A program made the translations under genes and the position numbers. From Astropecten irregularis (lineage: Eukaryota > Echinodermata > Asteroidea > Paxillosida > Astropectinidae), in assembly GCA_963971285.1 (NCBI GenBank), contig OZ020257.1, forward strand, positions 13,778,602 through 13,842,601: DNA of 64,000 nt. The letters are read 5' to 3'. Shown in pieces: positions 38,261 to 50,400 of the stretch; position 1 is the stretch's first letter, and each line of letters opens with the position of its first letter. Under the pieces are notes generated by a model. It searched no databases. It was not told the DNA's origin and worked only from the letters and a program-made list of their open reading frames with translations.

Positions 38261-40034
38261 ACTAAACGAAACTGATGAAACTTTATAGAAACACTGTTTC
38301 AAATTATGGATGGGAGTCATTAAAGCAATTTTCTCCCTTTTTTATGGGGGGGGGGGGGGGCATGAAGACAAAAAAAATCCATCATGGATCACATTGTCAT
38401 CCATAAACTCGAGCTATAAGCCAGTTCAGAAAGCAGTTTGAATTATTTACTCAATAAATAAACATAATCAATTTAGTGATAATTGAAGATCTGCCGATGT
38501 TCATATAATATCCGTGCATACAATTAGTGTATAACACTGCTTGAGTGCAAGACACTAAACAGCATCTTCACGTGGCAAATGAATAAGCGTAACGAGTACA
38601 GTAATCATAATGGGACTGCACATCACAACCTCCCAAAGCATAATGTATCGAAGACTCTGGTTTATATATACTTAATGTCCAGACCTAATGCTCCGAGCTA
38701 TAAACATAAACTATAAGCACACATTCGCACAATCATGTTTGATGTGTTGAATTAAATTTGCCCGCGATTTATTTGGCGCAATCCTCCCTATAATACACCC
38801 ATACACTTGGGCAGAGTAATCTTTCGTCAATTGCGCTAACAAGCACTAACAAATTTCATCAGTTAGTGCAGTTAAGGATGCCACATCAAGTTACGTAGCA
38901 CTCCCAGCCAGTGTGTAAACGCGTGATGGTGTTGCACTCAATTTACACACTTGCATAAGGTGTGTATACATTCACCAAACTCATCGTAGCTTACTATCAA
39001 TCGTATGACTTATGATGCATTGCATCCTATTATAGGATACGATGGGTTATCCTTCGTAAGTTGACTTACGATCGATCGTAGCTGCTTCGTGAAATCGACC
39101 CCAGGAATGTTGTGATGTTACGAGTTACGACTAGAAACAATCAAACACCTACAGCATGCAACGTATCAGCAATCTATAAACGAAGTTGCGAACCGCCTCA
39201 AGTTACAACGAATTCATGTTCGCGATATTATGACGAATTCTAAAGGCACGGACCCATGTAGATTCTAGCCTCGCTTTGAAGGCAACCTATCGCCCGACAG
39301 ACCCAAGATAAAATCAGTTTCATGACCAAAATTCCGGATAAAATCAATTATTTGTAATCCTGATTTATCAATTGTGAATCTTAACTGAGAACCCATACGA
39401 AGACGACTTTGAGTTCCCCACGCGGCAGTGTATGTGTGTGTTTTTTTTCCAACACTGAGATCATTTTACCAAAATCCCTGTAAAATATGACCATCGCTGG
39501 CTCTTTGGTAAAACGCACGTTCGCCATCTGAGAAATATAGACTGGTTCAAGTCCCCAAAGAATCTATATACCTTTCATTCATGTTATAGACATGGCTATC
39601 CCTTTCATCACCCTGCACTTAAACCATCCATTCTCATATCATTGCACTATCACCATGTATCTTGATTCCACGGCTGCTTTTGAAAATTTGTAGTTTTTTT
39701 TTTCTCGATTCCTTTTGGCCGTGATGATGCGAGCGAGCGCCGAACGGTCTTAAGTGGTTGTATGGCCCGGGATCGGACGCAATAACGAGTCCCCGTACGC
39801 GGTACCGGAGATATCGGTGCACAACATCACAAGACAACTGACGGGGGACCGTGTCTGATCGCCCGATGAAAGGTAGCTCGAGAACTAGTGAGCCTGCTTT
39901 GTCTCACCGTCATGGTCTGCTTAAAAACATCACAAAATACGGGACAAGGAATCCGATTATTCGACCCTTCAAAGTCAAGACGGCGAAACTGCAGATGAGT
40001 TTACAACATTTCAAATCTGAAAAACGACCTCTCG
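38261..40034. other. Intergenic with an F3 copy and one GC-rich patch
   Basis: G-run at about 38346-38360. F3 element at 38971-39102. 39690-39870 is CpG-rich next to a T-run. No gene recognised. Confidence 0.5.
38971..39102. mobile_element. F3 foldback element, intact
   Basis: TTCACCAAACTCATCGTAGC at left, GATGCATTGCATCCTATTAT in the middle, GTGAAATCGACC at right. It gives the uninterrupted sequence against which the 31862 copy can be compared. Confidence 0.85.
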
Positions 40035-40388
40035 TGTTAAAAGCTATTTTTATGTCACAGAAATGAAGATTCATGAACAAAAATATCAAGAAAGATACAG
40101 TAACAGTCATCTGTGAAATGCCCAGTCCCATGCGGTGCCCACTTTTTGAGTAAACAGTGAAAAAACGCCCACAGTATTTTCAAATTCTTTTCACAGGATT
40201 TTTGATGTTCAGAAGATCAAAATTATTTTTCTTTTTCTGGTAATTCTTTCCTAAATAAATACAGCATTTCAGGCGGAAATATGTTAACGGTATGTCTACC
40301 ATCACCATCTTCATACCCTTTAAATTATAGGTAAATCTGTGAAGATTTCTGTTTTGGTTTCCTACCAAAGTATGATAGTACCTTTAAA
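40035..40388. mobile_element. F2 MITE
   Basis: Left end weak; interior AAATGCCCAGTCCCATGCGG and ACAGCATTTCAGGCGGAAAT; right CCAAAGTATGATAGTACCTT. Confidence 0.85.
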
Positions 40389-40865
40389 CACACGCCATGA
40401 CCGGACATTTTGGCCTAATTAAAAAGAAGCTTCGAATAATTTTGTCCCACATAAATGAGTATTAACAAGCAAACGAGTGCAATCAAGTATACATCAGTTC
40501 CTTCCTATAGGTCCCTTCAAAATGACTAACTCGAGCTAATATTCTACACTGATTGCTGTCCGATCCAACATTGAGATACTTCCTACAAACCGACAGGATA
40601 AAATTGGAGCAAATTGCCAGAATTCCAAGAGGGAGGAGTGGTGTTATTATCTCTGGAATAAGCTGGACATCTAGGACTGTCTGATGTAAATAACCTCGGC
40701 AAAATTGGAGCAGACTCCTTGCTCTCATACAAGTTCCACAAACACCAATAGGCCTACATCATTTATAAACCTCATCTAATTTAGATTGTACAAGGAATTT
40801 TTAAAAAGTTGTGATTATTGAGTCAAAAGGTTTCAAAAAATTTCATACACCGACCGATCTGACTT
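40389..40865. other. Intergenic AT-rich DNA
   Basis: Nothing recognised. Confidence 0.4.
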
Positions 40866-41250
40866 AAATGTACAGTACTATCATACTTTGGCTGTTGTCA
40901 AAGAAATTCAGATTCATGGGCAAAAATACCAAGACAGATACAGCAACAGTCATCTGTGAAATTTCTAGTCCCATACGGTGCCCACTTTTTGAGTAAACAG
41001 TGAATAACGGCCACGGTATTATCAAACCTTCTCGCTGTTTTTTTTTTGTATCTTCCGAAGATCAAAATTTGTTTTTTTTTTTGTCATCGGTTTTACTCAT
41101 TTCTGGATAAATACATCATTTCAGGCGGGAAATTTGTAACGGTAATGTTTCTACCACAATCATACCCTGTAGCCCAAGTTATAGGTAAATCTGTGATGAT
41201 TCTGTTTTGGTTTCCTATACCAAAGTATGATACATGTAGTACCTTTAAAC
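40866..41250. mobile_element. F2 MITE
   Basis: Left AATGTACAGTACTATCATAC, interior TTCTAGTCCCATACGGTGCC, right CCAAAGTATGATACATGTAG then TACCTTTAAA. Confidence 0.85.
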
Positions 41251-41862
41251 AAAAGCAGCCGAGCTATAGGAGTAAGCAATCGGCACCTTAGTACTGGGCC
41301 TGGATCATTATCACCCTGTAATAAATCACAACAGGAGAGTATAATGGCCGGCGCTATCCAACCGCTAATGGATTTTCTTCTTTGAAAGAAAATATCTTAA
41401 GGAAACTTTTTGGGGGAGAGGATGATAGGAGCGAAATGATCACGGGCAAAACTGTGTTTTGAGTCGAGATGGGATTTCATGCTAGACAATAACGGCAGGT
41501 TTAGAACGACTACAATAGCCATTTTAATTCACGGTAATAAGAAAACATTAAGTTGTAAAATCATACACGACGTTTATATCGTCAGCCTACCGCAAGAGGG
41601 CGGTATGACACTAGATTACATGCACCAGGTGATCCCATAATTTGGAGGACAAAAATCGGTCAGCAAAATATTGGTCCCATTCATCAAGAAATATTATGCA
41701 CAGCAAAATGATGCAAAAACAAAAAGCACACTCATAATCACACATTAATAGGTAATTATTCAAGGGTCAATTCAGGTACATAAGTCACAAAGTGTCAGAT
41801 AATACGAAACATTTACAGATATTAAATACTTCCACATTTCAAGTCAATTTGAGACAATTAAG

Positions 41863-42325
41863 AAAAAAAAAAAAAAAAAAAAAAAAACGCAACACTTGTG
41901 TTGAGAACTATTATATGAAAATTTAAATGTTTATCACTTCAAGATTCAAATATGTGATACAGCTATGTCTTGGCTATCACCATGAAGAATTTGAGCAAAA
42001 CTGGACTAAAATTGAGTGAAAAAACTAAGATTGAATTACCCAACGTCAAAACCCGATATTCATCTTTCTTTCAAACACATTATATGTGTATTGACTACTA
42101 TGCGCGTTATCCTTGCAAATTTTGTTTTTAAGGAGTACTCTTTCAATTGGTCATATTTCCGCTAATTTCTGCCCAAATATGCTTAGATTGAATAGATTCT
42201 ACATGGTGATAGCCAGGACATGGTTGATAGCCATCACATATCTGAATCTTGAAGCGATAAACAGTTCACTCGAATTTTAACATAATGAGTCCCGACAGTG
42301 TTGTGTTTTTTCTGGGACACCCTGT
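41863..42325. mobile_element. Foldback element with mariner-like end and 25-A run
   Basis: The right end reads TTCTGGGACACCCTGTATAT. Arms of about 130 bp pair (CACTTCAAGATTCAAATATG at left, CATATCTGAATCTTGAAGCG at right, plus GGCTATCACCATG and CATGGTGATAGCC). The outer left end is replaced by a run of 25 A (41863-41887). Confidence 0.7.
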
Positions 42326-43190
42326 ATATATGATAATATATATATATGTGCACAAACATAATGAAAGTATGACATAATTATATGAAAGAGCTAGAGGATT
42401 CAACAGTCAGGACCTGTCTACTGCTCTAGCCACTGAATCAAAGGTGCCACGGGAAATCGTAAACCATCAAAGCCAAAGATAGTGTTTGTCTTCTTCTTCA
42501 GGAGCTTTGAGTCTCTTTAGCAGCAGATATAACCAGATCTTTACACCTGTTCTCCTAATTAATTAAGCAGGTGATGCATAGTGAACTTGTGTTTACTAAC
42601 AAGCTGTTACAAAAAATCATGATCCAGCACAATCATTATACTGGCTACTAAATTCCAAGGCACAAAGCAATTAATGAAGTAAAATGCCAAAACACAGGAT
42701 ATAGATTTAATATAGAATCGAAACTTGCTACACATCATACAGACAAATTATCTATCCATCTATCAGGTCATGTACCCCCATCAGGGGACATACCCCCATC
42801 AGGGGTCATATCCCAATCAGGGCCATATCCCTATCAGGGGTCATTAAAGTGACTTAGGACTGCATACAAAATACATGTACAAACAAAAGCCCATAACAAT
42901 GATTTCTATGATACAAACATAATAATGATTATATCCCATTCATGGATAAATTTACAATTTCTTCACAATTATCAAACACACATACTTCATATGAATGCAA
43001 AAACAAAGTAAATTTGAATGTCATCGATCCCCCATGAGAGCTTCACTTTAAAAATCAAAGTGAATTTGACATCAGTTCAGGAGCAACATTCAGCCTGGCC
43101 ATTGGATTCCCACAAGTAGCAGCCAATCAAACTGAAGCAAAGCATTTTCACAAGAGGGCGCTACAACTACCTTCCAGCCCAATAGTCTGG
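42326..43190. other. Intergenic 3' of tbca, one tandem repeat
   Basis: Contains the CCCCCATCAGGGG tandem repeat (42768-42844). Otherwise AT-rich with no coding signal. Confidence 0.5.
42768..42844. repeat. Tandem repeat of CATACCCCCATCAGGGGT
   Basis: Four imperfect units of about 18-20 bp, each built on the near-palindrome CCCCCATCAGGGG. Confidence 0.85.
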
Positions 43191-43433
43191 GGGCCTTTCT
43201 CAAACCTCCGCTCCGGCTCGGGCTTCTTCTCTGTCATCTATATGTTGATAATATAGCCTGTGGTTTTTCATTGAAGCTGAAGCTCTGTTTTGTTTTTCAA
43301 ACCAGAGAATCTACTTCTGAACAGCAGCAGAAACCTTCATTTTGATACAAGTTATTTGAGAATGGATTCACAAAATGGAGCCTGAGCTGGAGCTGGAGCC
43401 GGAGCCGAGCTTTGAGAAAGGCCATTGGTTACA
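43191..43433. mobile_element. F4 foldback element
   Basis: Left GGGCCTTTCTCAAACCTCCG with CCGGCTC-type hexamers; right GAGCCGAGCTTTGAGAAAGG. Interior TTTTTCATTGAAGCTGAAGC. Confidence 0.9.
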
Positions 43434-43908
43434 GGAATGTAGGACCATGTCTATGTCCAGAAACTAGCAGGGAACTCGCCCAGCAGCAAGCAGACGATCA
43501 TATAAAGCACACAGACAGACGATGAAGCGGATGTCCAAATCTAGAAACAAGCTGCTGATGCTAAACAAGCTGGAGTGCCAAATGATGTCATACTGATGTC
43601 AACCCTAGCGTACGTGACCGTCAGGACAACTTGTCGTTAGCCTATTGATGCTGCAACGACAATACACAGCTCATGACATCATGTCGGGTGACATAATCTA
43701 ATCATAACATGAACTATGAAAGTCGTTTCACCACGAAGACTCTCGTCTGGATTCACAATTTAATAAATTCTTGTTCATCGGTTGAATTTCTCTCGCAACA
43801 TTCCCTTTGCATTCGTAATCACATGAAGTATGATCTCAGGTTGAGATTCAAAAACTCTGTTAAAGTTCTTGCCCCAAAGTCAATGACCAGGAACAAGGAC
43901 ATGAGAGG

Positions 43909-45918
43909 TTAAACATTGGGGTCGACTTCCGCGATGAGAGTCGCCGCAGTCTTGTACTCTTCCTCTTCGGCAACTTCCTCAGAAGTATCCTAGCAACAAC
44001 AACAACAAAAATCATCAATGTTCCTTGACAGAGCCAAACAAAAAATTAAGAAAGAAGAAAAGGAGAACAGAAATGAAGTGGAACTCGAACCTGAGACCCT
44101 TGGAACACAGTACAAGCTGTGTACTCCCTTGGGCTTCTAGCTTTCTAGCAATACTGTGCTGTCACTTAAGACCTGGGGCCAATTTCAAGGCCCTGCTAGC
44201 ACGAACTTTTGCTGACCATGACATTTCTGTCTTAATAAAAACAGGATTAACAATCAAATTTCAATGTGTTGTATCGTTTGTGGTCGTTCTTTGCTGTTGT
44301 TCGCTGACCATGAATATCAAATGCAATTTGTAATGCTGGTTTGTTTTATTGAGCGGGACAATTTGTACAAAGCAATTTTTTGAGCTTACTGCTTAATACT
44401 TAATAATAGCTCCATGAAATTGGACCTAGATGATACAGGAGCACCTGAATACAAGCCAATACAAGCCACCTGCAACCTGTTGTCCCCTACACACTAAATG
44501 GTCAACAGGTGCACTAACATTATAACTCATCTTAGGAATTTCTCAATTTGCTGGTCTCACTGAGAGTGCCATACAGCACATTGATCATTATCATCATAAT
44601 GGTCACAGCACTGCACGGTCACTCTGCAGTATATTGGATGTTTTCCTGGGTAAACATAGTAACGGTAAAATGAAAGATTATTACTTACGAGCAGATTCTT
44701 CAAGTCTGTGAATGCCGTCTGTATCCGTCTCTTACAATCTGGAATCATCATCTTGGATTCTTGAAGAACCTCAATCTGGATTTGGCGAAAGAGAAGGGCG
44801 TTGAATGTTAGATCATAAGCTTGGACTTGATGCAAGTTAAATGCAGGCAAATACCTGTGTCCCATTGCCAAGAGGTCGAATTCACGATGCCCTGCGATCG
44901 ATCGCAACTCGAGTTACGAAGGATGACCCATCATATCCTATGTAGGGCTGCAATGCATCACAAGTCAGAGCTTCAGTTTCAATGAAAAACCACAACAATG
45001 TTCAGCAAATGGAATACAGATGAAGCCGGAACCTAAGCGGGGTTAGGGAAAGGTGTACAACGGCAGATTGAATGTACACATATTCCCACCATGATTATGA
45101 CCCTCCATCTTGTAAACACGCCCATTGTAAATCCTTTTCACCTGTTTCTTGACTTCATATTCATCTTTGGCCTCTGCCTTCATTTGTTCCACTTTTTTCT
45201 CCTGATCCACAACCTCCTTCTCGTACATGGCTTTCTCCTTTACGAGTCTGCAAATTAAAATAGCCAAGGAATGTGGATTGGTAAAAAGGGTGAATACAGT
45301 ACAAACAACCAGTATTGAAAATGTAAAATTGGAACCGTCATCAATAACTTTCACCAAAAAATTTTGGAAAGAATTCCATAGAAGGCCATTACGGAAAAAG
45401 GGTTATGACATGTATAAACACTGGGGTGACATAACTGAAGAAAAAGAAGAAGAAGAAATTTACGGGTGTTTTTGACCTATAGGTAACTATGAATATGATA
45501 CACTTCGAATGCAGCAAAAATACCCACAGCTCCGTTGGTCCCATAGGTTTATGTTTGTGCACAAGCCACAAGTGATGGACGTACGTCAGTGGAATTCTTC
45601 CCATAATTTTAGTCAATTAAAATGGAGATCTAGGCCTATCCATTTTTGTTTCAACCTAACAGGCCTATTTGTAAAGACTGGCCATGAGTTGAGCTGTATA
45701 TAAATGGAAAAAAAATGGAGGTCATCAGTGATATTCTTCGACGAATCCAGGACTGAAAATGAAAGTTGTTTGCAAACTACATGTTTATCACGAAACAGAT
45801 GAAGTTAGGGCCTACGTTTAAAACCGGTTGCCACCCCAAGCTGGGTAGTTTTTCGTTACCTTTTCAGAACGCCGCTCTTTATCTTAATGTTACGAATACG
45901 TGGGTCTTGTGCAGCCAT
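43909..45918 (-). CDS. tbca: Tubulin-specific chaperone A (tubulin cofactor A), complete
   Basis: Coding exons, minus strand: 45918-45860, 45247-45142, 44775-44689, 43989-43909 (333 nt, 110 aa, TAA stop at 43911-43909). Splice phases agree: exon 1 ends AAAG|GTAACG (phase 2), exon 2 starts TGCAG|A and ends AACAG|GTGAAA, exon 3 starts TCCAG|ATT and ends CTC|GTAAGT, exon 4 starts CTAG|GAT. The start MAAQDPRIRNIKIKSGVLKR matches the TBCA N-terminus. LVKEKAMYEKEVVDQEKK (residues 21-38) and VLQESKMMIPDCKRR (58-72) are family signatures. The protein is a three-helix bundle that captures beta-tubulin during alpha/beta dimer assembly in the cytosol; its length is close to human TBCA (108 aa). It ends with an acidic EEVAEEEEYK tail. 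It is divergent from ipo11 and on the same strand as otp. Confidence 0.97.
44175..44426. mobile_element. F1 foldback MITE, subtype A, in tbca intron 3
   Basis: Left GGGGCCAATTTCAAGGCCCT, right AGCTCCATGAAATTGGACC. It lies between tbca exons 4 and 3, in reverse orientation relative to the 30199 copy. Confidence 0.8.
44878..44966. mobile_element. F3 foldback, truncated, in tbca intron 2
   Basis: TTCACGATGCCCTGCGATCG through GGCTGCAATGCATCACAAGT. The right third of the element is missing. Confidence 0.75.
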
Positions 45919-46216
45919 GGTTACCTCACTGTTTTTTCTCTTATACTGTCTAAGAATACCACACAAAAAGCAGCACAAATGGCACTTTTTTAACAGCCAA
46001 AATGTTTCTGTATCGAGTCGAATCTAAGTTATGCAATGAGCAATGGGCGTTCAAATTTGCATGCAGCAACATTTAGGTGAAGAGCGCCATCAGCGTTGTA
46101 TTTCTCCAAACTGAATTATCCTGGACTATAGAGGTCGCTATTATTAAAATTAAAAATGGCGACGACCATGCATGATGAAAGTCGAACGAAGATGAAATAA
46201 TTGGTGAAGAAAGAAG
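45919..46216 (+). promoter_or_regulatory. Divergent tbca/ipo11 promoter and probable ipo11 non-coding exon 1
   Basis: Only about 230 bp separate the tbca start from AAAAATGGCGACGAC at about 46154, which resembles the YY1-type element found just downstream of many housekeeping starts. A consensus donor AAG|GTAAAT follows at 46216/46217. The matching acceptor, TTTTTTGCAG at 47395, begins the exon that holds the ipo11 ATG. The small frame starting at ATGGCGACG stops after 14 codons. Confidence 0.5.
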
Positions 46217-47395
46217 GTAAATTGTACACGTTTAAAAACATATTTGTGTAAATTAAGTTTCAAATGTGTGCCCATGGGTACTGATTGCAAATACTTGGTT
46301 GAAGGAATTGCACTTGACTTTTGAAAACCTCTGATAAAAGTGATAAATCATAAAATGAAAATTAGTTTCTTGCGTAGGAACTAGGATCGCCCGACTAGGA
46401 AATTATTTTCTGTGCCCCCTCCCTCCCCACGGCCACACTTGTTGTACTTCGAAGTTCGAGTCCCATGATGGTAACCCTATAAAGGGAATAAAAACAACTT
46501 AATAGTTTCTACTGTTCCAAAATGATACTTTTTACTTTCACTCAGCAAATGTTCCTGAGTCCTAGATCCCCAGATAGAAGAATTTTGTGCAACATTTCAG
46601 AGTAAAAATATAATTTTTTTACCTGTTTGTTGCAAACTTCAAAACAGCCCGTCGACCAATTTGTCTGGTCTGGCTAGTCAAGTTTAGTCTGGTACCTACA
46701 ACCAACGTATTGAAAGTCCACACAATGAGAGCAGACACTAGACCATATTTTCGTCTGCGTCCGTTACGTGCATTCATTACCGTTTTTACCCCATAATTTC
46801 CCTCAAAAATCAAAGCCCTGCCCTCTTTCCACAAATTTAACCTTGTTAATATTATTGAAGAGGACACCACGAACGTATATTTAGGTACTTAGTTTCTTTA
46901 TAAAAAGTTGTTTTATTATAGGTATCGGACCTGCTTGTAAACCGTTACCCCCATGCAAATGTACCCAGCTTCTACAGTTAAATAACTCATACATTAATTT
47001 TGGCTCTTCATCTGTTGGGTCTGGTTACCAGACTAACCAGAGTGGACTAAAATGTACACGCCTCTCTCTAGCCATGATAGCGCGATACTTTTTGCCATCT
47101 TTAATACTTTTTGCCATCTTTAATAATAATAGACTGGTTTCCAGTCTACTGTATAATGTACAGTTCAGGCACCGGTATTGAAAGTAGGAATTGGATGATA
47201 GAGGGCGTTTATGATACAGTTTTGTTGAATTCGTAGATACATTGCAACACCCACACTTAGTCTGACAGACTCCCAACTCTCCAAAGATAAAGTGACACTG
47301 ACAGACATTGTACATTTTGACAAATTTTGAGACGTCATAGGCCCTACTGCATAATTCTTTGCTTTATTAACATGTTCGTACAATATTTTTTGCAG
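46217..47395 (+). other. Probable ipo11 5' UTR intron
   Basis: AT-rich, no exon or known repeat family recognised. A 19-bp direct repeat (ATACTTTTTGCCATCTTTA) occurs twice in tandem at about 47085-47125. The 83-codon minus-strand frame at 46619-46870 has no recognisable domain. Confidence 0.45.
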
Positions 47396-47479
47396 GTTAT
47401 TCCACCGAGTGAAAGCGCCATTTAGTTTGGTTTTTTGGGGCTGCCATCTCGCCCTTTTGTCCGTCTTGGTACAACAAGT
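47396..47479 (+). other. ipo11 5' UTR in the start-codon exon
   Basis: Follows a TTTTTTGCAG acceptor and reads through CCACCGAGTGAAAGCGCC to the ATG at 47480. An in-frame upstream ATG at 47435 would only add 15 residues not seen in the family. Confidence 0.5.
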
Positions 47480-50400
47480 ATGGACTCCACTGTGGTTTCC
47501 ACGGTGTTGGATGCCCTGACCCGCGCATCTAGCCAAGACACAGCAGTCCTCAAGCCAGCGGAGCAGCAACTCAGTTCCTGGGAGACACAGCCAGGGTTCT
47601 ACTCTGTCCTTCAGACCATCTTCTCAAATTATTGCCTTGATGTCAACGTCAGGTGGCTGGCTGTGGTCTACTTCAAGAATGGCATTGAACGCTACTGGCG
47701 AAAGACAGCACCAAAGTAAATAGTCCCATGTCTCTGTCTTTCATTCATGAGATAAATTGATAGCCAGGTGCATTTTATTTATATCTGTGGTCTGTGAATA
47801 TAAAAAGTAAAAGTCCATGTCTCACAACCCTAGAGTAAGACAGGCAAGACCAGGGGCCTGAAGACTCTTTGCCTGGGGAGGCAACTCAATGTCTTCGGTA
47901 CTGGGTCTCTAAAGAGGATCCTTGGGTACCACTGGGTAGACCATGTGTCTAACGAGAGGTTACTGATGGAGAGTCAGATGAGACCCTTATTACCTGCATG
48001 ATGCGTGAGTGCCAGATGTGACTGTACGGTCATGTGGCTAGATTCCCTGCTAGCGATCCTGCCAATCAAATTCTCTCTATGAGAGAACCTACTGGTATGA
48101 CTCGTCCGGTAGGGCGTCCGCATGACACGTGGTTGTGTCAGATGGATCGTTATTTTGCTGAGATGGGGATGGGTCGCGTGGCTGCCTGGGGGATGGCTAT
48201 CAGGAGACCGAAGGAGTACCGCTCGAAGGTAGATGCAGCAATTCGTTGCCGTGGCGCATGTTCCCACTGATTAATTGATTGATTGTGAATATCGGTACAT
48301 CTTACAATTTCTCTTAATAGGTTCCACCCAATTGTAGAAAAGTGTTGTGAGTTGAAAGTTAGTGTGGTTTATGTTATAACATGATTTTTTTTTTTTTTTT
48401 TTTAGTGCCATATCAGAGTCAGAAAAGTCAAAAATCCGGGCGCAGCTGATCTCCAACTTCCAAGAGCCAATTGGACCAGTAGCTACCCAGCTGGCTGTGC
48501 TGATCAGCAGACTGGCTCGCTCCGATTGCCCCCGCAACTGGCCTGAACTCATACCCACACTCCTAGCAGCCATCAGGAGACCAGAACATCTTGAACAACA
48601 GAGGGCGCTGTTGACGTTCCACCACGTCATCAAGACACTGGCTGGAAAGAGGCTAGGACCGGATAGGAAGCTATTCCAAGAGGTATGTATTGCCCATTTT
48701 GTTGGAGACTGTTTTGTTCTGTAATAGTTCAAATCCTATGAAAAGTAAACAGGGAAGGATATTGCAGTTTGAGGTATATCACCCCAAATCAATGACTTTG
48801 CATGACTTTGTGTTTGCATAAACAGCTTACAGCTACTACGTTTAACTTCCTGTTGGAGTTATGGAATACTCACACAGAAGGCTTCTTACACCACGCAGCA
48901 CAAGAAGACCAACACAACATGGCTGTCCTTCTAGAGCTCAGCACTTTGTCTCTTAAAGGTTGGTCTTGATTCTTGAATCCCTATTCCTACTCAGAATCCA
49001 CTTGTGAGTTCCTGCACGTTGAACAGCTAGCTCTACCATCCTGATTACTTGGAGTTAGGAGGGCCTGACGCGTTTCAGTCCTACCAGAATCTTTATCGAT
49101 GGCTAAATGACAAGAGGACAAGAACATGCAAGTAAAGATACACATAAATGGATGAGAGGATCGGAACAAAATAGGGGGAGACCCTCTTGTCATTTCCTTT
49201 GGTAAAGATCCTGCTAGGATCGAAACACGTCAGACCCTCCTAACTCAGCATTAATTATAAATTTCAGGTCATTATTTTGGCTGATGACCAGTTTGCAGCA
49301 GTTTATTACTTGTATACTGATTTCTTGTATTCATTTCATTTGCATTCCAGTTCTTCGTAAGCAGCTTATCTATGGCATAGTGGAGCCAGACAAAAACACT
49401 GATGCAATGGTAAGTAAAAAATGATGAATTTTCCTTAAATTTTATCCAATATCCTCAAATTGCCTTCACTTAAATGACATCTTCAAATTTGCTTCGTTGT
49501 CTTGCAGATGCTGTTGCAACTAGTCTTGCAGAGAATAAGGCCCATTCTTGAAATCCGTAAGTTCATCAAAGTCTTAAGAACAATTTGATAGTATTTGTGG
49601 AGTACTGTGGCCTAGTGGTCTGGCGTGTTGAACTCAAAGTCTTGAGGTCAGTCTATGGATTGTGGGTTCGAATCCAGCCATAGGTTAATGGTGCTTGCGT
49701 CCTTGGGCAAGACGCTCTGTCACATATTGCTCCTCTTCACCCAGGTGTAAATGGGTACCTGCGAGGGTAGAGATGGCTTTGTGGTTTGATTAGCCTCTGT
49801 GCACTGAATACGGTAGCCGGGGCTGTATACTCCCCAGGGAGTTTAGATGGTTTCAGGAATGTAAATTATGGCCCGATGACCAGGGATAATAATAAAGTTG
49901 TAATGCGCAGTAGAGTATATTCATATAGTAGCTGCGCAATATAAATGTCCCATATTATTATTATTATTATTTTGTTTTATCAAAGATGATGATTCAAAGT
50001 CAAACTTGCCCAGATAAACTTCTGTCGTTAGTCTAGCATTTGATGAGAACATGCTTGTTCAAGATCAGACTGATGTAGTCATACACTGTTTGTTCAAAAT
50101 CAGACTGATGTAGTCATACACTGTTTGTTCATAATGAGACTGATGTAGTCATACGTTGCTGTTCATCTCTCAACAGGAGGTCAGTTACAGCCATCCAACC
50201 ATCTAAGAGAAAAGCTGGAGAAGAATATTCTGCTTCTGATGAAAACAGTAAGTGTGTCCTCCGTTCGGTGATTGTTCCCTTGGTGCTCAAACATTGCTAA
50301 TGGCCTTCACAGCCAATTCACTATCTCTTAACCTAAGATGACCATATTTTGTTGAGATGATCCAGGGACAGTGATCCGTGTCCTGGGGGAGGGGTATCAT

